DNA from: Lucifuga dentata
Lineage: Eukaryota; Chordata; Actinopteri; Ophidiiformes; Bythitidae
Reading direction: 5' to 3'
Length of the DNA stretch: 64,000 nt
Assembly: GCA_014773175.1 (NCBI GenBank)
Contig: VXCM01006005.1
Coordinates: 3,287-67,286, forward strand
Positions within the stretch are counted from its first letter, which is position 1. Each line of letters opens with the position of its first letter. A program made the translations under genes and the position numbers. Of this stretch, positions 56,401-64,000 are shown in pieces. The notes under the pieces are model-generated. The model was not told the DNA's origin and ran no database searches. It was given only the letters and a program-made list of their open reading frames with translations.

Positions 56401-58857
56401 TTACCACAGCCAGCAAAGTGTTAATGATGTCATGAAGTCTTTGGATGAGGTAAGAGGCTGTCTGACATGACTCACCTGTCTCACTCTTACCTGCCAGTGA
56501 CACCATGATGCTGCCGTGTCCCTGCTCCCATTCAGGATCTGCCTCAGGCTTCACATCCTATCCAAACCTCACAACAGCCTGACCTCCTTTCAGCTCACAT
56601 GTACCCTCCTCCCATCAGCTCTCCTCCCATCAACCCTCCTCCCATCAATCCTCCCATCAACCCTCCTCCTATCAACTCTCCTTCCATCAATCCTCCTCCT
56701 CCCATCAATCCTCCTCCCATCAACTCTCCTCCCATCAATCCTCCTCCCATCAACCCTAGGATCTCCCTGCTCTTGTCATATGCAGCTTAAAGGACAGAAA
56801 TGCATTTAGCGATCAGCCTGCAGGATGAAAATGGACACTGAAACAGAGAGAAGCTAAACTCTAAAACTTCAGAGATCTTCCACTTCTCCTGTGCTGTTAA
56901 CCCTCCTCCCATCAACTCTCCTCCCATCAACCCTCCTCCCATCAACTCTCCTCCCATCAACCCTCCTCCCATCAATCCTTCCATCAACCCTCCTCCTATC
57001 AACTCTCCTTCCATCAATCCTCCTCCTCCCATCAATCCTCCTCCCATCAACTCTCCTCCCATCAATCCTCCTCCCATCAACCCTAGGATCTCCCTGCTCT
57101 TGTCATATGCAGCTTAAAGGACAGAAATGCATTTAGCGATCAGCCTGCAGGATGAAAATGGACACTGAAACAGAGAGAAGCTAAACTCTAAAACTTCAGA
57201 GATCTTCCACTTCTCCTGTGCTGTTAACCCTCCTCCCATCAACTCTCCTCCCATCAACCCTCCTCCCATCAACTCTCCTTCCATCAACCCTCCTCCTCCC
57301 ATCAACTCTCCTCCCATCAGCCCTCCTGCCATCAACCCTCCTCCCATCAACTCTCCCATCAAGCCTCCTCCCATCAAGCCTTCTCCCATCAATCCTCCTC
57401 CCATCAACTCTCCCATCAACTCTCCTCTCATCAATCCTCCTCCCATCAACCCTCCTCCCATCAATCCTTCTCCTTCTATTCTAAATTAAGGTCATGATCA
57501 TTTCTTTTGTTAATAAGCATTATTACCATGGCGATGACTTTATGTTATGCAGAATGTAGTGATCACAGAAAGTACAAAAAACTAACAAAATCCATCAATC
57601 CAAAACACCAACAAAATTACAAAATGAAAAAAAAAATAACTAAACCATAACAACATATTGGCCCTTTGATAATAATGTAAAAATATGGAAATTATAATTG
57701 GGGCGAATAGACATTAAATTTCCAAATTAACATCCAATCAAAATCCCACGTCCAGCGTCAACCTTCCTATGGGACAGTTCTCATGGTTTTCTTGTTTGTT
57801 GTTCATTTTAAGCTCCAGGTTGGCGACACAGCGCTCCGCTCGTTCTGTCGACACGTCTGCTTTTACATCCTTTTTCCTGTTAACTGGACACTTACAGAGC
57901 GCCCCCTGCTGCTTATTTAGAGAAATTCTCAGAGATTTGTTTGGAAAGTAACAGAAATATAGAGAAATATCAGCAGTACCAACCATTTTGGAAAACCATC
58001 CTACAGGAGCATAAATATTAGAATTGTTTTTCCTACCTTCCAGGCTGCCATTGGTTTCCAGTACACTATACAATATCTGCAACATGCTTGAGATAAATAA
58101 TCCATCACAGAGAACAAAACGTCGTATATTTTGTCAAAGTTACTTAATTGAACTGGACCACCATAGAATACACGGAAGAAAATGTATGTCTCCGCCAGAG
58201 AAAATAATCCCAGGAAAAGACAGCTTTTACTGAGAAATTAATATGACTGCGTCTTCTATAATAGTGCATAAGTGTGAGCAGGTAAAAGTTAGAATTTTAA
58301 GGGGGTATCACCAGATTTGTTTTAGAAAGTTTACATGAAAACGGAAAAATGGGTTCATGTTTTGAGAAAATGTTGGCAGTAATGTAACATGTTTGTGCAG
58401 TAATGTAACATGTATGTGCAGGTAGTATTTATTGGGCTCAAACATGCAAAATCACCAGTATGCTCCTTTAAATTTGCCTTTAAACTTACTTTGTGTTAAT
58501 TTCTGTCATATCCCAAAAAAAGCAGAAATTGAATAGTGAGTGTGCCTTCACACAAATTCATAGAAATCTATTGACTCAGAAACCTGTGAAACCTGCTCAC
58601 AACAAACAGATTCACTACTGTGTCACGTTTCACATTTCAGGCAGGAAACCACCTGACCTCTCTTTTCTCTCCTCGTCTCTCTGACCCCCTCCCTCCTCAC
58701 ACTGATTTTACGTTTTTATTCTCTCCTGTCTGAGATGATCAGAATCGTTCTGGTCGAGGTTTTTCTGTTTCCTGTCAGCCGCTGCTCCACGCCGCCTTCA
58801 AACCCTGACGGCTCTGACGTGGGAAGAATCTCTCCATGATTTTCTTCATCTCTCCCT

Positions 58858-58902
<45 letters not shown>

Positions 58903-60367
58903 CTCGCCACCTTTCGCTCCGGGCCGTGTTATCTGGTGTCCGTTGAACCTGTTCCTCGCCATCATTGCACTGCTAGCTAAATATGATAGGACAGCCATAT
59001 TAACCACGTATCTGCCGCCATCAGCCTCAGCACCCATAATTAAAGCTGACATGCTGTTTCCAAGATGGCTGATCTGTCTGGTGGTGTTCTAGATGCAGGT
59101 AAAGTTCTCTAACTGAAAACTGGATGCTGACTTCCTGTTTAACCTGAAAATAGACGTGAACATGGAGTCCTAATCTGTATGAATTTATCAGAGCAGCTTT
59201 GTGTTGTAAGAAACATAATCGTGAATAAACAGGTAATTGGTGAAGTGAAGTTTGAGTTTTGGAAGGCTGGTGTGAAAAGGAAGTGGACGCCATCGTACAA
59301 ACTTTTAGGATATGTAGGCTGTTAGAATCAGAGGAGGTGGAGGAGAAGCTGTGACGCCGTCCCAAAAGAAATGGATTTTCCTGTTTGAAAGGTCAGGGAT
59401 GAGAAAGAGGTCAACAGGTCACGTCTCACGCATTTAGATGGTTTCCGTGTTGTCATGACGTACATGTGGAATCATCTTTTAGGTCTTTTGGAGGATGTGG
59501 CATCAGGATGTGATTCTAACAGGTTCTAAAGTCTGATGCAGATTAAAAACATGTTCAGGTGCGTTTTAAAGGCTATTCCGGTATTTTTTGGAGTAATTCA
59601 TACATAAAAAGTCAGCTTTAGCGTGTAAAGGAAGCAACCCTCATAAATTTATTTTACTACAGTATTTGGTCATTTGCATCTCAGGTAAGAGATTCATAAA
59701 ACACACTGTCCTGCTAAATATCTCCTGTTTTATTCTGATGGTAAATTTTACAGGTGGATAATCTTTATTAGCTCACGCTAGTTTCAACACGATGTTCCAT
59801 CGTTAAAAACTCTGGATCAGTCTGACTGTAAAATGATGGAAATGATGTTTTCCTGTGAAAACTGAACCAAACTCTTATTCCCTGATTCAGACCAGAGCAA
59901 ACGATCTGCAGGTATGAAAGCCTGAGAGAATTGTTTCATCATTATCGATGTCAAACAGATTCATGAAGCAGCAGATTTCAGACGTCACAGCAGGCATCAG
60001 CATTACAATGGACAGGTTCTTAATCAGATGAAGATTGCTTTGGTGGTGAGGAGGTGTGTGTGTGTGTGTGTGTGTGTGTNGGGGGGGGGGGAGTCATCAA
60101 CGGCTTCAGGCATGTTGATGTCAACTTTTATGTAACGTCTGTGGATCTGTTCACCCAGGAAATGACTAAATGACTTTCTGTGCATTGTGGTGAAAACTTT
60201 TATTTAATTTACACACAACCCCCCCCCCCCCCCNCACACACACACATCCTGCTCATGGTGTGTGTGTGTGTGTGTGTGTGTGTGAAGGAAATCAAAGTGG
60301 AAACACTCACAAAGATGAAGAAGTTGAAGATGGTCATCGTCACTTTGAGAAATATGAAGCAGCTCAT
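48640..60367 (-). CDS. tspan1: tetraspanin-1
   Basis: Four-pass plasma/lysosomal membrane protein that organises tetraspanin microdomains. Seven coding exons on the minus strand: 60311-60367, 55095-55307, 53316-53390, 50059-50157, 49777-49920, 49190-49273, 48640-48699, all in phase 0, giving 243 residues (human 241). The N-terminus MSCFIFLKVTMTIFNFFIF parallels human TSPAN1. TM1 about 10-33; small loop GIWVTVDGSSFLHLLGPFSG; TM2 with NVGFFCIAIGAMLVLLG; TM3 with IFIAEVAAGVVAL; large extracellular loop with the CCG motif (151-153), paired cysteines 177/178, 185 and 198, and N-glycosylation sites at 143, 156 and 181; TM4 with GGIAAGIAILE; tail YCHLEKKLS. It converges on pomgnt1, as in human. The intron between exons 53316 and 50157 carries an antisense RTE-type LINE, and the 55.3-60.3 kb intron many repeats. 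Confidence 0.95.
49306..49365. repeat. (TG)n(TA)n microsatellite
   Basis: Compound dinucleotide run 32 bases upstream (in gene sense) of tspan1 exon 49190-49273. Confidence 0.9.
49452..49493. repeat. (TTTC)n microsatellite
   Basis: About ten TTTC units in a tspan1 intron. Confidence 0.95.
50200..50312. repeat. short tandem duplication (GCTTAGCATAAAGACTGGAA)
   Basis: Two copies of about 52 bases (GCCTAGCTTAGCATAAAGAC... and CCCTAGCTTAGCATAAAGAC...) in a tspan1 intron. A related GTGCTAAGCTAGGCTAAACAT sequence occurs at 7120 and 31067 in opposite orientation, so this is part of a dispersed family. Confidence 0.7.
51800..53180 (+). mobile_element. RTE-like LINE, 5'-truncated, intact RT frame
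   Basis: A frame open from 51731 to 53146 (471 residues). The RT domain includes PEEWRRSVLVLIFKNKGD, NYRGIKLMSHTMKLWERVV, QYGFMPRKSTTDAVFALR, motif A FVDLEKAYDRVPR, motif B VGLHQGSALSPFLFAVVMD, catalytic FADDIVI, and the C-terminal WFGHVQRRDSEHIGRR. The 3' end is GACCCCTGAAGGGAAAGCCG plus AAAGGAAAAGAAGAT, typical of the clade. The endonuclease half is missing, but no stop codon interrupts the RT, so insertion is probably recent. It lies in a tspan1 intron, antisense, and ends about 135 bases from exon 53316-53390. The first part before about 51800 is probably flanking sequence read in frame. Confidence 0.88.
54132..54258. other. assembly duplication around N in a tspan1 intron
   Basis: 54132-54194 and 54196-54258 are 63-bp copies separated by N at 54195 (TTGAAGTTTT... 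ACTCTGTG). Confidence 0.9.
55486..56085 (+). repeat. dispersed repeat D with tandem expansion of its first 31 bases
   Basis: From 55486 to about 55832 a unit of GATCTGCAGATCGTTTGTTC plus TGGTCTGAATCA is repeated about ten times with small changes; from there to 56085 the single-copy remainder of the family follows (ATCAGCAAAAGTCATGTGAC, GGAAGTAGTTTCTATCAAAG, ACTATGACAGCAGAAGCTG). Confidence 0.9.
56598..57476. repeat. 15-bp minisatellite (CTCCTCCCATCAACC) with 327-bp duplication
   Basis: Three blocks (56598-56756, 56898-57083, 57225-57476) of CTCCTCCCATCAACC/AATC units. The 140-base spacer CTAGGATCTCCCTGCTCTTG...GTGCTGTTAACC occurs twice, 327 bases apart, so the array plus spacer has been duplicated. 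Leu-Pro-Ser/Gly-Gly-Leu-Met frames are artefacts. In a tspan1 intron. Confidence 0.95.
57950..58471. mobile_element. TTAA-flanked MITE, left end decayed
   Basis: Right terminus GGGCTCAAACATGCAAAATC then ACCAGTATGCTCCTTTAA, interior in inverted orientation relative to other long copies (AATTGTTTTTCCTACCTTCC, GTCTCCGCCAGAGAAAATAA). Left boundary approximate. In a tspan1 intron. Confidence 0.8.
58860..58900. repeat. (CT)n(CA)n microsatellite
   Basis: CT run followed by ACACACAC in the first tspan1 coding-region intron. Confidence 0.9.
59820..59925 (-). repeat. dispersed repeat D, short minus fragment
   Basis: CCTGTGAAAACTGAACCAAA and CCTGATTCAGACCAGAGCAA then ACGATCTGCAGG match the reverse complement of the family start. 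Confidence 0.7.
60051..60245. repeat. (TG)n-N-polyG and polyC-N-(CA)n
   Basis: Two homopolymer/dinucleotide junctions broken by N at 60080 and 60234, with G(10) and C(14) runs. They flank ordinary intronic sequence; the mirrored arrangement (TG-G and C-CA) is noted. Confidence 0.85.
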
Positions 60368-61120
60368 TTTAATCTGTAATAAAAGGAGATTAGAGATTAG
60401 AGTTGATACACACACATACACGCACACACACACAGGCTTCGTGTCTGGCCTTCGTCATGATGGTAAAATGAATCGGAGCGACTTTAACCTGCTGCAGACG
60501 TTTTGTTGTTGAACTTTTCATTAATAAAAATGAAATTCCAACTCGTCTGAATATTTCTTACAAACTTGAAGCAACAAATTTATTTTTAAGTCTCCAGAAT
60601 TCAAACATTTCTGTAGGTTTCATTTATTTAATGATTGTGTGATTTTTTGGGTTTTTTCATGCTGACTAAAGTTTTGACTTGATGAATTTCAGTTTGGCGT
60701 ACTAAATCTGCGACATTTCTACATATATGTGTATATTATATATATATTTATATGATATATATTTATATTATAGGACAGCAAACAAAGAGCTTACCTTGTT
60801 TGTTTCTGTCTGCGGTCAGGAACGTTCCTCTGTGTGAAGAGTCAAAGACTCCGGTTTGAATGTTGGGAATAATGAGGAAGTTTCAGGAAGTTTCCTGTGT
60901 GTTTCAGCTGCTGCAGGTGAAGGCGTGTTTGTGAGGATGATGATGATGATCATCCCTGATGAGCAAAACAGCCGTGAGCCTGTGGCGTGTGTTTCTCAGG
61001 TGTACTGGGTGGAGGGGGCGTGGCCTATGAGGAGGATACAGGTGAATACAAACACAGCAGGTGGAGGAACTCCAGCTCTGACCCCTGCAGGTACAAACTG
61101 ACACCTGCAACACAGGATCA
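60368..61120. other. tspan1 upstream region, no gene seen
   Basis: Should contain the tspan1 5' UTR and promoter. A TA-rich stretch is at 60722-60770. No further exon or motif could be assigned. A C-terminal-lacking short frame at 60856-61101 has no homology I recognise. Confidence 0.5.
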
Positions 61121-61125
61121 GGGTC

Positions 61126-61232
61126 TCACACACACATACACACCACACACATATACACACACATACACACCACACACATATATATATACACATGCACACA
61201 TATATACACACACACACATACACACACACAGA
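61126..61232. repeat. (CA)n(TA)n microsatellite
   Basis: Compound CACA/TATA repeat with CC interruptions. Confidence 0.95.
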
Positions 61233-61289
61233 GTCTTGCGTAACTCAGAAAAAACAAGCATTTAATATTACGATGGAAAAATATTAAAG

Positions 61290-61690
61290 TAGTAAAAAGA
61301 AGGGAAGAACGAGGAAAAAATGGAGAAAGAAGGAAAATGAGAAGGAAAGAAATGAGAAATGAAGGGAAATGAAAAGAAATAAAGGGGTAAAAGAAGAAAC
61401 ATAAACGACAGAAGGATGAAGCAAAAAAGGAAAGAATGAATAAGCAAAGAAGAGAAAGAAGGATTGAATGAAGCAAGGACAAAAAGAAAGGAAGAGTGTA
61501 AAAAATGAAAAGGAATGAAATAAGGGTGCAAGGGAGGAAGAAGAAGGAAAATAAGGAGAGGGACACAATGAAAAGAAGGAAATGGGAAAGATGGAAGACA
61601 AGAAAGAATGAAAAGAAGGGAAACTGAATGAATGAAATGAGGAAGATGGAGGACAGGAAGGGAAAGCCAAGAAATAAGGAAAGAAAGAAG
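61290..61690. repeat. polypurine tract
   Basis: About 400 bases nearly free of C and with few T on the plus strand (GAAGGAAA, AATGAA, GGAAAG words). Phe/Ser/Leu-rich minus-strand frames (about 130-150 residues) are its translation. Confidence 0.9.
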
Positions 61691-61932
61691 CACAGTTAGA
61701 GGTTTCTCTCTTGGGCTCACAACTTATCAGTCAACCCTTGTAAACTGCTCAACATCATCAGATCTGATATTTGTCTGCTGATGATAAAATTAATCCTATA
61801 AATATTTTATTTCTGTTCCTTTGTGTCTGAATGCTGCAGTTTCCTCTGACAGCCACTAGAGGGCGGACCTGATCTGCAGCATCACAACTATTCATCAGTG
61901 TTTGAGTGAAAGGATGTGACTTTCTTTGTCCA

Positions 61933-61996
61933 GGAAGGAAGTAAGGAAGGAAGGAAGGAAGGAAGGAAGGAAGGAAGGAAGGAAGGAAGGAAGGAA
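61933..61996. repeat. (GGAA)n microsatellite
   Basis: Sixteen nearly perfect GGAA/GAAG units. Confidence 0.95.
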
Positions 61997-62307
61997 GTTC
62001 TTTTTCCTGTTGTTTTATATTGTGTTCCTATTATGGAAATACCCTGTCTTATTATGTTTATTACAGTTTTTCTCATGCAGCTTTTAATTCAGAGAGAAAA
62101 TATCGAACATTTTGAGAAAATTCAACATTTTCTAATGTTCAAATAGAACATTAGAAAAATAAAACTACCACAAATTATATTCAGTATATATCTGCGTTAT
62201 GAGACAGAAGATTCTTTTCAAAGTGCTGGAGAAAGTTGTTTTCCATCAGCTCCAGACCGTTTTGGATGAAAATGGTGTTACTGAAGTATTACAGTCTGTT
62301 TTTATAG

Positions 62308-62555
62308 TAGGGTAGAGTTGGATAGAGTAGGGTAGGGTAGAGTAGAGTAGGGTAGAGAAGGGTAGGGTAGGGTAGGGTAGAGTAGGGTAGGATAGGGTAG
62401 AGCAGGGTAGGGTAGAGTAGGGTAGGGTAGGGTAGAGTAGGATAGAGTAGAGCAGGGTAGGATAGGGTAGAGTAGGGTAGGGTAGGGTAGGGTAAGGTAG
62501 GGTAGAGTAGGGTAGGGTAGAGTAGGGTAGAGTAGAGTAGGGTAGAGTAGAGTAG
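62308..62555. repeat. GGGTA/GAGTA 5-bp satellite, G-rich strand plus
   Basis: About 50 pentamers of GGGTA, GAGTA or GATAG type. Stretches with four consecutive GGGTA units have G-quadruplex potential. Followed directly by a LINE-like tail (CTTTATTAATCCCTGGGGCA at 62560). Confidence 0.95.
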
Positions 62556-62631
62556 GTAGTACTTTATTAATCCCTGGGGCAAATATCAGTGTTGCAGCAG
62601 CAATTACAAAAAACCACACACTGAGGTAGGT

Positions 62632-62778
62632 AAGTACGATGGTGGATTAGGGCCATATGAAGAAAAAAAAAAAAANAAAAAAAAAAAAGGGAGTATTATT
62701 TTGAGTTTTTAAACTCACAAAATAATGCCCCCTCCTTTTTTTTTCTTCATATGGCCCTAATACGCTGTCGTAGCTAAG
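62632..62778. mobile_element. foldback (palindromic) element
   Basis: Left arm ATTAGGGCCATATGAAGAAA... and right arm TTTCTTCATATGGCCCTAAT are inverted copies of about 65-70 bases meeting at GAGTTTTTAAACTC. No coding content. The A run of the left arm includes an N at 62676. Confidence 0.85.
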
Positions 62779-62824
62779 AGACAGAACACCGATACTATAC
62801 TAAACAGAGTAGAAAAGAGTAAAG

Positions 62825-63480
62825 GGGTCCATTCTCAGTCCAGTCCTTATTATGCCTCCTTCCTTCCTGTAAAAACATGGCGTCTCGTTCCATGGCTACG
62901 CAGACGATTCTCAGATTTATCTGCTGCTGAAACGTAAAACCACGACCCCCGCTGAGCCTGGATGATATTAAATTTCCTCAGTCTAAATGAACTGTTTGAC
63001 CTCTACGCTGTCCTCAGTGGTGACCTTTGCCCTTTGGGTCACTACAACAAACCCTCTGTTAAAAACCTAGGAGGGATTTTTGACATTTTTACATTTGACA
63101 AATAAATGCGGTTGTCAGAGCAGCTTCTTCCATCTACATCGTTAAATGTGTTAGCGCCTCCTTCCCATTTTGACCTTTGAACTTCAGACGTCCTCGCTGT
63201 CCTGAGGTCTAGACTAAAGCAGATCAGGTCTTTGCTGCTTGCTGCTCCATCAGGACCTCACCAACACCAGACACTTTAAAACCATTTATTCTTTGGCTTT
63301 TAGACCAGAATGAGATCTGATATTTGCTTTTACATGTGTTATTACTTTTATTTATTGTACTGTTTTATTGTTGTCATCCTGCCTGTTATGGCTGCTTCTG
63401 ATGTTATTTCTCTTCTTCTAGTTGTGCAGCTCTTCGGTCAACATCCGTTGTTATTAAACATGTTTATTTAAATAAAAATT
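62825..63480 (+). mobile_element. decayed LINE (reverse-transcriptase remnants)
   Basis: Broken frames keep HGYADDSQIYLLLK (the YADD catalytic motif), KNLGGIFDIFTFDKQI and RAASSIY, the expected order of a CR1/L1-type fish LINE, and the 3' tail GTTATTAAACATG.. TTTAAATAAAAATTGAAG. Several frameshifts and stops show it is old. Confidence 0.75.
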
Positions 63481-64000
63481 GAAGATTAAGAAAAAAGACT
63501 TAAGACTTAAGACCAGACAAAATGAAATGATCAGGATTGTAGTGAGGGATGGTGGAAGTTTCTCCTTTGACCTCAGACTTTTCCTTTCAAAGATGCTTCT
63601 TGAGTTGTAGCTCGTTTTCCGGTGCTGCAGGCAGGAGAGAAAACGGTGAAAAAGGTCTGATCCGACAGACGAGTCACTCAGGAATCTCGCTTTAACGGTC
63701 TTATTGTGAGTTATTGTCACCTGACCAACATGAAGCCAGCAGCCTGAACCTCAGCCAGAGCTGCTGTCAGGCCTCATTAGCCATTAAACCCCTTAATAAT
63801 GTCCACACACACACACACACACACGCACACACACACACGCCCAGGCTGAGATGGAGAAGGTAAGACACAGGNCCGACCCATGTTACACGTATGCACTGAG
63901 TCCCATGTGAGCACCAATTCATCTCTTGACTTGATTTTAACCTCCTGAACCTTGATTTTGCCATTGACCAGGTGGAATCTGAAGTCCGTCATTTTTCTTT
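63481..64000. other. window end, no gene seen
   Basis: A (CA)n run lies at 63803-63840 and an N at 63872. No exon or known repeat family recognised otherwise. Confidence 0.6.

Noticed and set aside
61126..61720. Phe/Ser/Leu-rich frames of 128-150 residues
   Set aside because: Antisense translation of the polypurine tract.
62825..63230. Possible functional coding gene after tspan1
   Set aside because: The recognisable peptides are LINE reverse-transcriptase remnants in several frames with stops.

Overview
The window is vertebrate nuclear DNA, most likely from a ray-finned fish (an acanthomorph-type teleost; species not determinable). It shows GT-AG split genes with short introns, many CA/TG microsatellites and minisatellites, fish-type LINE (L2/CR1-like and RTE-like), tRNA-SINE and TTAA-flanked MITE copies. 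There is no operon structure and no bacterial, CRISPR or phage feature.

Layout, left to right. (1) 1.9-7.5 kb, plus strand: a six-exon gene for a 192-residue type I membrane protein I cannot name; an L2/CR1-like LINE with a long open RT frame sits in its intron. (2) 7.5-11.6 kb: intergenic, with a tRNA-derived SINE, a minisatellite and a TIR DNA element. (3) 11.6-18.9 kb, minus: orc1, 17 coding exons, 889 residues. (4) 18.9-20.0 kb: divergent promoter region containing a perfect E2F palindrome. (5) 20.0-24.5 kb, plus: prpf38a, 10 exons, 309 residues. (6) 25.4-28.7 kb, minus: an IFIT-family gene, 437 residues, with a 1.7 kb intron made mostly of minisatellite. (7) 28.7-29.6 kb: second divergent promoter region. 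(8) 29.6-43.9 kb, plus: pomgnt1, 21 coding exons, 653 residues. (9) 43.9-48.6 kb: intergenic, with an old DNA transposon carrying a nested SINE. (10) 48.6-60.4 kb, minus: tspan1, 7 coding exons, 243 residues, convergent with pomgnt1. (11) 60.4-64 kb: simple repeats, a foldback element and a decayed LINE.

The genes belong to unrelated pathways: replication licensing (orc1), splicing (prpf38a), interferon-type TPR protein (IFIT), O-mannosyl glycan synthesis in the Golgi (pomgnt1) and a tetraspanin (tspan1). What they share is conserved neighbourhood: orc1/prpf38a head to head and pomgnt1/tspan1 tail to tail, as in human, where the two pairs lie on the same arm of chromosome 1 but well apart.

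Exon models were checked by reading phase; summed coding lengths are divisible by three for all six genes after discounting assembly artefacts. Several single-N positions are flanked by near-exact 63-70 bp direct duplications, three of them inside exons (orc1, prpf38a, pomgnt1); these look like unmerged contig overlaps, and automatic gene models here will be wrong unless they are collapsed. I found no convincing undescribed system; the most interesting points are the unnamed membrane protein gene, the IFIT gene structure and position, the E2F site, and the repeat families.
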